A program made the position numbers and the translations under genes. From DASSBG01 sp963800395 (GTDB lineage: Bacteria; Pseudomonadota; Gammaproteobacteria; Xanthomonadales; Rhodanobacteraceae), in assembly GCA_963800395.1 (NCBI GenBank), contig CAWDBD010000014.1, positions 372,001-436,000 on the forward strand: 64,000 nt of DNA, written 5' to 3'. Below, in pieces: positions 35,207 through 43,692 of this stretch. The notes beneath the pieces were generated by a model. The model had not been told where the DNA came from. It saw only the letters and a program-made list of their open reading frames with translations, and did not search any database. Position 1 is the stretch's first letter; each line of letters begins with the position of its first letter.

Positions 35207-35398
35207 TTTCGAAAAGTAGCACACAAGAAATGCAAACAGTCCCCGGATCACCTGTTGCAGTCGCTGGACATGCCTCGACGGCAAGCCGCACCGGGCCGAC
35301 TCTGGCGCATGCGCCAGACCCGCTCCTGCACAATCCGTCCGGGGCTGGATCTGTGGCTGTACCCGAATCCGGCACAAAGTCATGGACCACATGGCACT

Positions 35399-35415
35399 TG
35401 ACAAACGCTTTGTCA
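35399..35415. promoter_or_regulatory. Inverted repeat, candidate ArsR operator
   Basis: TGACAAA-CGC-TTTGTCA, perfect 7-bp arms, only three bases before the likely -35 box of the arsR-type gene. Size and placement fit an autoregulatory operator. A half-site-like CTTGTCAG occurs again about 17 bp further on. Confidence 0.55.
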
Positions 35416-35418
35416 GGC

Positions 35419-35447
35419 TTGAGTACGCTTGTCAGTTCTGCTATACC
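35419..35447 (+). promoter_or_regulatory. Candidate promoter of the ArsR-type gene
   Basis: -35 TTGAGT, 17-bp spacer, -10 TATACC, about 58 bp before the ATG. GGGAGGAG is the ribosome-binding site. Confidence 0.5.
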
Positions 35448-35505
35448 AATGGGTTTGGGGTCAACCTTGCACCGTCTCACGCGTTTACGGGAGGAGCATT
35501 AATTC

Positions 35506-35823
35506 ATGCAACATCGTTCAGCCCAGGGGGGCTTTCAGGAACGAACCGAAGAGGTGTCCAGCGTACTCAAGGCGTTGGGCAATCCGCGCCGTCTTCATGT
35601 CTTGCGTTTGCTGACCATGGAAGAGCTGAGCGCCGCGCAGATCAATGATCATTTCCCTGATCTCAGCCAATCAGCCCTGGCACAACACCTGGCCCGCCTG
35701 CGCGAGCAAGGCCTGGTTCTGACACGGCGGCAATCGCAGACAGTTTTCTATTCGCTGGCAGCAGGCTCCACACAGCTCATCATGACGGCGCTCAACGACA
35801 TCTATTTCTCTGTCGCAAGCTAG
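35506..35823 (+). CDS. ArsR/SmtB-family winged-helix regulator without cysteines
   Basis: 105 residues. VLKALGNPRRLHVLRLL, then the recognition helix LSQSALAQHLARLREQGLV and the wing TRRQSQTVFYSL. There is no cysteine anywhere, so metal or thiol sensing through the usual sites is not possible. It stands alone with its own promoter and a palindrome upstream. The TAG stop is part of the CTAG at which a mobile palindrome begins. Signal and targets unknown. Confidence 0.85.
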   Translation: MQHRSAQGGFQERTEEVSSVLKALGNPRRLHVLRLLTMEELSAAQINDHFPDLSQSALAQHLARLREQGLVLTRRQSQTVFYSLAAGSTQLIMTALNDIYFSVAS

Positions 35824-36112
35824 GGACCCTCTGATCAACCCTGAGCAGGTGTCACCCATGGTGTCTGTTCGCAAGTCAAGGCGCACTGGCGCAGGCAGGC
35901 TGGTGGCCTGTCAAGCCAGTGCAACGCAGGATTGTGGACAGACACCATGGGCCCAACTTGTTGATTCTGAACGCCTGGGTGACGCCCAGAAAGCCCGCAT
36001 CCCGCGCCGCGCGGCTTGTCCAGGCAGCCCAGCCTGCACGGCGCCGCCCGGCACGAACTGCGGACTTTCTGGACGTCATGCCACCTACTCAGGGTTGATC
36101 AGAGATTCCCTA
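35821..36112 (+). mobile_element. CTAG-bounded 292-bp nested palindromic element
   Basis: Terminal inverted repeats of 31 bp (28 matching) begin TAGGGA then CTCTGATCAACCCTGAG. CTAG tetranucleotides flank both ends. Inside, one arm pair is CCCATGGTGTCTGT/ACAGACACCATGGG (14 bp perfect) enclosing GCACTGGC/GCCAGTGC and a CAGGC-tggtg-GCCTG hairpin; another is CCAGAAAGCCCGC with a one-mismatch complement. No transposase coding capacity. CTAG duplications fit mobilisation by IS5-group transposases (target YTAR). Confidence 0.8.
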
Positions 36113-36366
36113 GGTGTGATCTCCAAGTAGGTTGTTCACCCAGGACGTGGCGCGGGAGCTGCGGATCGGCATTTTCGTCATCCTGGGGCCGCCGCAGGCG
36201 GAACCCGGGATCCATTTGTTCACTGCACTTCACGGCGCCACCCATCAAAATCAAAATGGATCCCGGATCGCCGCTGCGCGGCGTCCAGGATGACGAGCTG
36301 ACGACGGATTTCCATGCGCACATCAGCCGCATTCCACTGAACAACGTGGTGGGTTTACACACCTAG
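36110..36366 (+). mobile_element. Second CTAG-bounded element containing a REP doublet
   Basis: Shares its left CTAG with the previous element. Ends are CTAGGTGTG-N12-GTTGTTCA on both strands at equal spacing, although the 12 bp between differ. The interior carries two REP hairpins in opposite orientation. The equal spacing of two conserved blocks argues against chance. Confidence 0.6.
36177..36296. repeat. Inverted REP doublet
   Basis: GTCATCCTGGGGCCGCC...GGGATCCATT at 36177-36216 and its inverted partner AATGGATCCCGG...CCAGGATGACGA at 36254-36296. Stem-loop heads differ (CCGCCGCAGGCGG against CGCTGCGCGGCG) but each is self-complementary. Confidence 0.8.
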
Positions 36367-36431
36367 GGAGCGTCTGGTTCACCCCAGTGCAGGCCGATGA
36401 CGCCTGTGCCGGGCCTGATCAGAGATTCCCC
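36364..36431 (+). mobile_element. Short remnant of the TAGGGA...CTCTGATCA element family
   Basis: About 67 bp beginning TAGGGAGCGTCTGGTTCACC and ending GCCTGATCAGAGATTCCC. The ends resemble those of the 292-bp element. The right-hand TAG is lost (CCGG instead). It directly precedes the gap promoter region. Confidence 0.55.
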
Positions 36432-36522
36432 GGGCGTCACGACGCAGGCTGCATGATAGAATTGCCGGCCTGGCATGAGTGCATTCCGCCACATGCCATC
36501 TGCTGACGGAGGACGCTGCTTA

Positions 36523-37533
36523 ATGGCCATCAAGATTGCCATCAACGGGTACGGTCGTATCGGCCGCAATATTCTGCGTGCGCTATATGAATCAGGTCGC
36601 ACGGACGAGTTCCGGATTGTTGCCATCAATGACCTGGGTGATGCCGAAACCAACGCCCACCTCACCCGATACGACACCGCGCACGGCAAGTTCCCGGGTG
36701 AGGTCCTCGTCGAAGACGGTGATCTTGTAGTCAATGGTGATCGCATCCGCGTGTGTGCCGAGCGTGACCCGGCCAAGCTGCCATGGGCAGAACTGGGTGT
36801 GGACGTTGTGCTCGAGTCCACCGGCTTCTTTACCAATGGCAAGGCCGCGCACGCGCACATCGATGCAGGTGCCAAGAAGGTCATCATTTCCGCGCCCGGC
36901 AAGGATGTCGATGGTACCTTCGTGTATGGCGTCAATCACGATCAGCTGACCGCGTCGCATACCGTCATTTCCAACGCCAGTTGCACAACCAATTGCCTGG
37001 CGCCGCTGGCCAAGGTGCTGCATCAGAAAATAGGCATCGTGCACGGACTGATGACCACCATCCATGCCTACACCAACGATCAGGTTCTCACGGATGTCTT
37101 TCACAAGGACCTGCGCCGCGCCCGCAGCGCCACCATGAGCCAGATTCCCACCAAGACCGGCGCGGCCGTGGCAGTGGGCATGGTGTTGCCCGAGTTGAAC
37201 GGCAAGCTGGACGGCTTCTCGATGCGCATTCCGACGATCAACGTGTCGGCGGTCGATCTCACTTTCGTGGCCGCTCGCGAAACGACCCATGAAGCGATTG
37301 ATGCCGCCATCAACGAAGCGGCCAATGGTGCGATGAAAGGCGTGCTGGCAGTGAATACGCAACCGCTGGTGTCGGTCGACTTCAACCACAATCCGGCGTC
37401 CAGCACCTATGACGCCACCCAGACGCGGGTGATGGGCAAGACCCTGGTGAAGGTGATCAGCTGGTACGACAACGAATGGGGTTTCTCCAATCGCATGCTG
37501 GACATGACCTCGGCGCTGATGGCTGCAAACTGA
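36523..37533 (+). CDS. gap: Glyceraldehyde-3-phosphate dehydrogenase, type I
   Basis: 336 residues from ATG 36523 (MAIKIAINGYGRIGRNILR), following GGAGG about 11 bp upstream. NAD-binding GYGRIGR, catalytic cysteine in ASCTTNCLAPL, histidine in TIHAYTNDQ, and C-terminal SWYDNEWGFSNRM. Produces 1,3-bisphosphoglycerate and NADH. Its upstream region is crowded by three inserted palindromes, so its promoter must lie in the last ~90 bp before the start or within an element. Confidence 0.97.
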   Translation: MAIKIAINGYGRIGRNILRALYESGRTDEFRIVAINDLGDAETNAHLTRYDTAHGKFPGEVLVEDGDLVVNGDRIRVCAERDPAKLPWAELGVDVVLESTGFFTNGKAAHAHIDAGAKKVIISAPGKDVDGTFVYGVNHDQLTASHTVISNASCTTNCLAPLAKVLHQKIGIVHGLMTTIHAYTNDQVLTDVFHKDLRRARSATMSQIPTKTGAAVAVGMVLPELNGKLDGFSMRIPTINVSAVDLTFVAARETTHEAIDAAINEAANGAMKGVLAVNTQPLVSVDFNHNPASSTYDATQTRVMGKTLVKVISWYDNEWGFSNRMLDMTSALMAAN

Positions 37534-37579
37534 TCCCCGTCTGAACGTTTTTGAGTGTATTTGCCCGGAGAGATTCATC

Positions 37580-38455
37580 ATGTACATCGCGAGACGTGTC
37601 CTGTCCTTGTCGCTTCTGCTGATGACGTTTTCGGTGGCGGCGGCGCAGCCCCCCGCGCCGAGTTACAGCCAGAACGGCTTCAACCCGCGCATGCTCGATA
37701 CCTCGATTCCTGCGAGCGAGAGGCTCAACCAGTTCGCCAACATGATGACGCTGGCCAACAAGGGACAGGTGCGCGCCCAGGACCTGGCCGGCACGCTGTT
37801 GTGGCAAGGATCCCGCGTCGAGGGCTCTCCCCTGAAGCGCAATCTGGGTCAGGCTCGCAAGCTGCTGGCCAACGCAGCGGTGCATGGCGAGGTGATTGCC
37901 ATGGCCAAGCTCGCCGAGCTGGAACTGGCTGCGGGGCGAACCGAGCAGGCGATGGTCTGGGCGCAGATGTATGCCAGGTATCAGAATCCGATGGCCATGC
38001 AGCGGGCACGCCGGGGCCGCAGTGCGGCATACGGGTCGGATCTGATTCAGCGTATCAGCAAGGCCGGCGGCACGATCAACAAGGGCATTCGAACCGATGT
38101 CGCTGCGATGGTCTCACGCTTCGATGAGCCCATTCGGCGCGGTATAGATGCGTTCAGTTCAGTGCGTCGGGGCGGGGATGCCTTTCTTGTGCGCGGGCCC
38201 GCCGGTACCGACAAGGTGGAATATCGCAACATCAACGGCATGGCGGAGTATCTGGTGGCCTTTGATGCCTCCGGAGCACCTGGCATGATCTGGCTGCTGG
38301 ATTCGCTGCCCGATGCAAAGACCGACACCATGGTCCGGCATTACCTGGAGCGGGCACGGGCCAACTCCGTGGACAAGGATTCCGGCACGCGCTATCTGAA
38401 GGTGACCATCGTGCACAATGCCCTGAAGGCTCGGGTGCTGCGGCCCGTGCACTGA
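37580..38455 (+). CDS. Secreted protein with Sel1-like helices and TonB-C-like end
   Basis: 291 residues. Signal peptide MYIARRVLSLSLLLMTFSVAAA, then helical repeats (about 45-150; AQDLAGTLLWQGSR, ARKLLANAAVHGEVIAMAKLAELELAAG, AMVWAQMYARY) resembling Sel1/TPR units, then a beta-rich end (EYRNINGMAEYLVAFDASGAPGMIWLLDS) reminiscent of TonB C-terminal domains. No exact family was recognised. It follows gap after 47 bp with its own GGAGAG site. Confidence 0.65.
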   Translation: MYIARRVLSLSLLLMTFSVAAAQPPAPSYSQNGFNPRMLDTSIPASERLNQFANMMTLANKGQVRAQDLAGTLLWQGSRVEGSPLKRNLGQARKLLANAAVHGEVIAMAKLAELELAAGRTEQAMVWAQMYARYQNPMAMQRARRGRSAAYGSDLIQRISKAGGTINKGIRTDVAAMVSRFDEPIRRGIDAFSSVRRGGDAFLVRGPAGTDKVEYRNINGMAEYLVAFDASGAPGMIWLLDSLPDAKTDTMVRHYLERARANSVDKDSGTRYLKVTIVHNALKARVLRPVH

Positions 38456-38735
38456 CCCGTTCAGGGTTTGGCGTACCGTGCGTGCGTCGGCGTCGGGCCC
38501 CGGGGTTGCTGAATGGGGTGCCCGCTTGGCGGGGCCGTGCCGAAAATTCGCGGACCTGGCGCGGGCTTGAACATCTGCGTCAGGCCATTTCCGGCTCCGT
38601 CTGCAGGGCGGGTGCCCGGATCGATGGTGTTGTCTCCCGGCTTGCCGCGGCACCGGCCCGATTGCCGCTTGATGAAAGCCATCGCTGCTGCATGCCAGGC
38701 GTGACGCCACGGGCTGATGCCGCGATAATGGCGCG

Positions 38736-39866
38736 ATGAGCAGCATGAGTTTTCAGGTATCGGCCCGTGACGGCGCGGCGCGACGAGGGCGGGTCGAGCT
38801 GCCGCGCGGCAGCATACAGACGCCCGCCTTCATGCCCGTGGGCACCTACGGCACGGTCAAGGCCATGACACCGCGTGATCTCGACGAGATTGGCGCGGAT
38901 ATCATTCTGGGCAATACCTTCCACCTGTTCCTGCGTCCGGGTCTGGATGTCATTGGCGAGTTCGGTGGTCTGCACCGTTTCTGCGGCTGGGACAGGCCGA
39001 TACTTACCGACTCGGGCGGCTTCCAGGTCTTCTCGCTGGCGCACAAGCGCAAGATCAGCGAGCAGGGGGTCGAGTTTGCCTCGCCAGTGGATGGCTCCAA
39101 GGTCTTCCTGTCGCCAGAGGAGTCGATGCGCATCCAGACGGTACTGGATTCGGACATCGCCATGATCTTCGACGAGTGCACGCCGTATCCGGCGACCGAG
39201 CGCGAAGCGCGCGAGTCGATGGAGCTCTCGCTGCGCTGGGCCGAGCGCTCGCGCCGGGCCTTCGACACGCAGGGCAATCCCAATAACCTGTTCGGCATCG
39301 TCCAGGGCGGGGTGCACGAGTCCCTGCGCCGGCGATCGGCGGCGGGCCTTGTCGATATCGGCTTTGATGGTTTCGCCGTGGGCGGCCTGGCGGTGGGCGA
39401 GCCGGAAGATGAACGCAACCGGATGCTGGACTTCACCGTGCCACTGCTGCCCGAGGAACGGCCGCGTTACCTGATGGGCGTGGGTCGGCCGCAGGATATC
39501 GTGGCGGCCGTGTGTCGCGGCATCGACATGTTCGATTGCGTGATGCCGACCCGCAATGCACGCAACGGCTTCCTGTTCACCGCATTGGGCACCCTGCGCA
39601 TCCGCAATGCGCGCTTTGCCCGGGACACGCGCGTCATCGAGGAAGGTTGCGACTGCTATACCTGCGCCCGGGGCTTCAGCCGCGCCTACCTGCGGCATCT
39701 TGACCGCTGCAACGAGATTCTGGGCTGCCAACTGGCCACCATTCACAATCTGCGGCACTATCAGCGGCTCATGGCCGGTCTGCGCAAGGCCATAGAAGAC
39801 CTTGCATTGGATGGTTTTGTCGCCATGTTTCATGAGCGGCTGCGGCGAGGTCAGGCCGAGGCATGA
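38736..39866 (+). CDS. tgt: Queuine tRNA-ribosyltransferase (tRNA-guanine transglycosylase)
   Basis: 376 residues. DSGGFQVFSL with the catalytic aspartate, FGIVQGGVHESLR, MGVGRPQDIV, second aspartate in IDMFDCVMPTRNARNG, and the zinc site CDCYTC with a distal His. Exchanges G34 of GUN tRNAs for preQ1. It leads tgt-yajC-secD-secF. queA, usually just before it, is 16 kb downstream here. The 281 bp upstream holds no convincing gene. Confidence 0.97.
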   Translation: MSSMSFQVSARDGAARRGRVELPRGSIQTPAFMPVGTYGTVKAMTPRDLDEIGADIILGNTFHLFLRPGLDVIGEFGGLHRFCGWDRPILTDSGGFQVFSLAHKRKISEQGVEFASPVDGSKVFLSPEESMRIQTVLDSDIAMIFDECTPYPATEREARESMELSLRWAERSRRAFDTQGNPNNLFGIVQGGVHESLRRRSAAGLVDIGFDGFAVGGLAVGEPEDERNRMLDFTVPLLPEERPRYLMGVGRPQDIVAAVCRGIDMFDCVMPTRNARNGFLFTALGTLRIRNARFARDTRVIEEGCDCYTCARGFSRAYLRHLDRCNEILGCQLATIHNLRHYQRLMAGLRKAIEDLALDGFVAMFHERLRRGQAEA

Positions 39867-39979
39867 CCTGGCCCCATTTGCAAAATGAATGCAGCCACAA
39901 CCTGGTCGTGGCATAATCCTTCGCCTTTTGGGCGTGAACCTAAACCGTCGCGCCAACCAACCTAGACAGAGAGCAACGC

Positions 39980-40324
39980 ATGGATTTCCTGATTTCGAGC
40001 GCACACGCACAGACTGCCGGCAGCGGTGCTGCCAGCTCTGCCGGTGGCTTTGGCATGATGAACATTCTTTTCCTGGTGGTCCTGTTCGGCGTGTTCTATT
40101 TCATGCTGATCCGGCCGCAACAGAAGCGCATGAAGGAGCACAAGGCCATGCTGGGCCAGCTTGCGCGTGGTGACGAGGTGGTCACCAACGGCGGCATGGC
40201 CGGCCGCGTGGATGACATCGGCGAGCACTTCATCACGGTTGAGGTAGCCGACAAGGTCAAGCTCAAGGTGCAGAAGCAGTCGATCTCCCAGGTATTGCCC
40301 AAGGGCACCCTGAAGTCCTCCTGA
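39980..40324 (+). CDS. yajC: Sec translocon accessory subunit YajC
   Basis: 114 residues, single membrane helix (about 24-42; MMNILFLVVLFGVFYFMLIRP) then the RPQQKRMKEHKAMLGQLARGDEVVTNGGMAG domain. Part of the SecDF-YajC complex of the inner membrane. 21 bp before secD. Confidence 0.96.
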   Translation: MDFLISSAHAQTAGSGAASSAGGFGMMNILFLVVLFGVFYFMLIRPQQKRMKEHKAMLGQLARGDEVVTNGGMAGRVDDIGEHFITVEVADKVKLKVQKQSISQVLPKGTLKSS

Positions 40325-40345
40325 TCACCCAACCCGGAACCAAGA

Positions 40346-42205
40346 ATGAGTGATTTTCCCCGCTGGAAATACTGGCTGGTGCTGGTAGTGCTGTTTGCTG
40401 GCGCAATCTATGCGCTGCCCAATCTTTTTCCGCCGCAACCGGCCGTGCAGATTTCCGCCAATCGGTCCGCCCCGATTGACCAGGCCCTGAAGGAAAAGGT
40501 CCAGGGTGCGCTTGCTCAGAGCAAGATTCCGGTACAGAGCATCTCGATCAGCAATGACCTGCTGATGACCCGATTCGATACCGCCGAGCAGCAGCTCAAG
40601 GCGTCCGACGCGCTGCGCGATGCGCTGGGTGACAAGTATGTGGTGGCGCTCAATCAGGCCTCCACCGTGCCGCAGTGGTTGCGCGACATTCACGCCAACG
40701 CCATGCCACTGGGTCTGGACTTGCGTGGCGGCGTGCATTTCCTGATGAAGGTTGACCAGCAGGCCGTGGTGCAGAAGCAGGAGCAGCGCTATCTGGAGGA
40801 TGTCCGCGCATCGCTGCGCAATGCGCACATCCGCTACAAGACCGTGCAGCTGCGTGACGGCAAGGTTCATGCCCAGCTCAACTCGGATGCCGATCGCGAC
40901 AAGGCCTACCAGGCCATCATCAGCAGCTCGCAGGATGTGGATGTCGAAAATGGCAGCAGCGGCGACGGCAGCTTTGACCTGGTAGTCAGCATCAAGCCCG
41001 AGCGCCTGCGCGCCATTGGCGAGTCGGCCATCCAGCAGAACCTGGGTACCTTGCGCAATCGCGTCAACGCCCTGGGCGTGGCCGAGCCGATCATCCAGCA
41101 GCAGGGCGAGGATCACATCGTGGTAGAGCTGGCGGGTGTGCAGGACACGGCCCAGGCCAAGAAGATCATCGGTGCCACCGCCACCCTGGAGTATCGTGCG
41201 GGTGACCCGGACGGCAATCCCCTGGAGGCCGAGCGCAGCGGCAAGGTGCCGCCGCAGGATCGCCTGTATCACATGCGCAATGGACGTCCGGTGCTGCTGA
41301 AGAAGAAGGTCATTGTCACCGGCGATGAGCTGGTGGACGCCGCCTCGGGCTTTGATCAGCAGGATGGTTCGCCCAAGGTCGACGTGACCCTGAATGCGGC
41401 CGGTGCGCGCAAGATGCTGGACTTCACCCGCGACAATGTCGGCAAGCCGATGGCGGTCGTCTTCGTCGAGCGCACGCCGGAAGTCAAGACCATCAACGGC
41501 AAGGAAGTGCGCAGCGTCAAGGTTACCGAAGAAGTCATCAGCTACGCCACCGTGAACGGTGTGTTCGGCAAGAAGTTCCAGACCAGTGGTCTGGACAGTC
41601 CCAAGGAGGCGGCCGAACTGGCGCTGCTTCTGAAGGCCGGCTCGCTGGCCGCGCCGATGGTGATTGTCTCCGAGAGCGTGATTGGGCCCAGCATGGGTCA
41701 GGACAACATCAACAAGGGCTTCCGCGCCATCCTGCTGGGACTGGCGATTGTGGTGGTCTTCATGATCATCTACTACAAGCTGTTCGGCCTGGTGGCGGAT
41801 CTGGCACTGGTCATGAACCTGGTGCTGCTGATTGCCGTGCTGAGCATGTTCCAGGCGACGCTGACCATGCCCGGCATTGCCGGCATCGTGCTGACCATGG
41901 GCATGGCCGTTGACGCCAACGTGCTCATCTGCGAGCGCATACGTGACGAATTGCGCGCGGGCTCCACGCCACTGGCGGCCATTCGTACCGGTTACGAAAA
42001 GGCCTGGGACACCATTCTCGATGCCAACGTGACCACGCTGATCGCGGCACTGGCGCTGCTGACGCTGGGCTCCGGCCCGATCAAGGGCTTCGGCATCACC
42101 CTGTTCATCGGAATTCTGACCTCGATGTTCAGTGCAGTGACCGGATCGCACGCGCTGATCGCGCTGATTCATGGTCGGCGCAAGCTCAAGACGCTGTCGG
42201 TCTGA
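40346..42205 (+). CDS. secD: Protein translocase subunit SecD
   Basis: 619 residues. One N-terminal helix, a large periplasmic part (P1) with LGLDLRGGVHFLMKVD, and five C-terminal helices ending in the SecD/SecF export domain (GFRAILLGLAIVVVFMIIYY, GMAVDANVLICERIRDELRAG). Uses the proton gradient to complete protein export. Full length, no anomalies. Confidence 0.97.
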   Translation: MSDFPRWKYWLVLVVLFAGAIYALPNLFPPQPAVQISANRSAPIDQALKEKVQGALAQSKIPVQSISISNDLLMTRFDTAEQQLKASDALRDALGDKYVVALNQASTVPQWLRDIHANAMPLGLDLRGGVHFLMKVDQQAVVQKQEQRYLEDVRASLRNAHIRYKTVQLRDGKVHAQLNSDADRDKAYQAIISSSQDVDVENGSSGDGSFDLVVSIKPERLRAIGESAIQQNLGTLRNRVNALGVAEPIIQQQGEDHIVVELAGVQDTAQAKKIIGATATLEYRAGDPDGNPLEAERSGKVPPQDRLYHMRNGRPVLLKKKVIVTGDELVDAASGFDQQDGSPKVDVTLNAAGARKMLDFTRDNVGKPMAVVFVERTPEVKTINGKEVRSVKVTEEVISYATVNGVFGKKFQTSGLDSPKEAAELALLLKAGSLAAPMVIVSESVIGPSMGQDNINKGFRAILLGLAIVVVFMIIYYKLFGLVADLALVMNLVLLIAVLSMFQATLTMPGIAGIVLTMGMAVDANVLICERIRDELRAGSTPLAAIRTGYEKAWDTILDANVTTLIAALALLTLGSGPIKGFGITLFIGILTSMFSAVTGSHALIALIHGRRKLKTLSV

Positions 42206-42379
42206 GTGATGAGCCCGGACCTGTCATGAATCATCCACGCAACAGCTTGTCCACTGAACCCACGCGGCGTTCCGCCGGGTCGGCCATGGTTCTGCCACGG
42301 CCTGCCTTGCGCAACGCCTGCGTCAATCCAATGCTCTGCGCGGCCCTCGCGCGCATTCACAAATAAGCCGGCCCAAGAC

Positions 42380-43336
42380 ATGCAGATTTTCAACCCCGAC
42401 AGCAAAATCCCGTTCCTCAGCATGCGCAAGTACTCGGCAGTGCTGGCCATTGTGCTGGCGCTTGCCGCGCTATTCATGATCGTGGGCAAGGGCCTCAATT
42501 ACGGCCTGGACTTCACCGGTGGCGTGCTGGTCGAGGTGTCCTACCAGAAGACCATCGACACCTCGGATGTGCGCCAGGCACTGGCCAAGGCCGATTTCGA
42601 CAACGCCCTGGTACAGAGTGTCGGCGGCACCCGTGACGTGGTGGTGCGTATCCAGCCCAAGGACATGTCGGGTGCCCAGGACAATGGCCAGCAGGCCGAC
42701 CGTATCGCGAGCCAGGTGCTGGCGGCGCTCAAGGCGCAACGCGGCGACGTGAGTCTGAAGCGGCATGACTTCGTCGGCCCGCAGATTGGTGCACAATTGC
42801 GCAACGACGGCATTGTTGCCGTGGTATTCGTCACCATCGGCATCATGCTCTACCTTGCCATCCGTTTCGAACGCCGTTTCGCCATCGCCGTTCTGGTGAC
42901 CGAAGTTCACGATACTCTGGTCATGGTCGGTATCATTTCCCTGGTCGGGCGCGAGTTCGACATGACCGTGCTGGCCTCGGTGCTGGCTGTGATCGGCTAC
43001 TCGGTCAACGACACGGTGGTCGTGTTCGACCGCGTGCGTGAACTGTTCCGCATGGCGCGCAAGGCCGAGCCCGAGGAAGTGCTCAACCGGGCCATAAACA
43101 ACACCCTGTCACGGACCATCATCACCTCGCTGACCACCGCCATCACCATGGGCGCGCTGTATGTCTGGGGCGGTCCGGCGGTCAAGGGCTTTGCGGTCAC
43201 CATGCTGATCGGCATCGTGCTGGGCACGCTGTCCTCGATCTTCATCTCCTGCCCGCTGCTGCTCTGGCTGGGAGTCTCCAAGCACGACCTGATGCCGGTC
43301 AAGCGCGACAATCCGGAGTTGGCACGCAGGCCGTAG
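42380..43336 (+). CDS. secF: Protein translocase subunit SecF
   Basis: 318 residues. GLDFTGGVLVEVSYQK then six helices with SVNDTVVVFDRVRELFR and LSRTIITSLTTAITM, the SecF signature. Separated from secD by 174 bp, longer than usual; the gap has no ORF or clear hairpin element. Confidence 0.97.
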   Translation: MQIFNPDSKIPFLSMRKYSAVLAIVLALAALFMIVGKGLNYGLDFTGGVLVEVSYQKTIDTSDVRQALAKADFDNALVQSVGGTRDVVVRIQPKDMSGAQDNGQQADRIASQVLAALKAQRGDVSLKRHDFVGPQIGAQLRNDGIVAVVFVTIGIMLYLAIRFERRFAIAVLVTEVHDTLVMVGIISLVGREFDMTVLASVLAVIGYSVNDTVVVFDRVRELFRMARKAEPEEVLNRAINNTLSRTIITSLTTAITMGALYVWGGPAVKGFAVTMLIGIVLGTLSSIFISCPLLLWLGVSKHDLMPVKRDNPELARRP

Positions 43337-43340
43337 GGCC

Positions 43341-43363
43341 ATGGCCCTGCCAGGCAGGGCCAT
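43341..43363. terminator. GC-rich hairpin after secF, possible terminator
   Basis: ATGGCCCTGC-CAG-GCAGGGCCAT, a perfect 10-bp stem four bases after the secF stop. It lacks a T-run, so it may be a Rho-linked or stabilising 3' hairpin. Confidence 0.4.
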
Positions 43364-43527
43364 CCGCAAAGTCTTTGCTGCGCGAAACTTCGGGCACCAA
43401 CATGCGCTTCCACACCCCATCCGCGCCTGACTCAGGGGGTGGGGTCGTCCGGAGACGGTGCAGGGCAAGCGACAAGCAGCGCGCCGGCTTTTCCTTGCGT
43501 TCCTCGCGTCCTTCGCGGACAAGATCC

Positions 43528-43692
43528 TAGGAGCGTGGGCGGCAGAAATCTTCGGGCTGCGATTGTGCTCTCATCCATAGGCTGCGCCTCTCGAAAGACT
43601 TGCATGGAATCACCATGCGCGTCTCCCGATAGACCCAGCCTATGGCGATAGCGCAATCTCGCTCTCCAAAGTTCCTACCGCCCACGCTCCTA
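43528..43692 (+). mobile_element. 165-bp CTAG-bounded nested palindrome, relative of the rimM-trmD element
   Basis: Ends TAGGAGCGTGGGCGG on both strands, differing from the 5.1-kb element by a paired C-to-G change in both arms. The interior is unrelated in sequence but has the same plan: GATTGTGCT/AGCGCAATC, CATAGGCTG/CAGCCTATG, and apical GCATGG-AATCA-CCATGC. Flanked by CTAG on both sides. Confidence 0.8.

Noticed and set aside
38461..38682. A 73-codon minus-strand frame between the Sel1-like gene and tgt
   Set aside because: No signal peptide, ribosome-binding site or recognisable domain. Composition is like translated GC-rich spacer.
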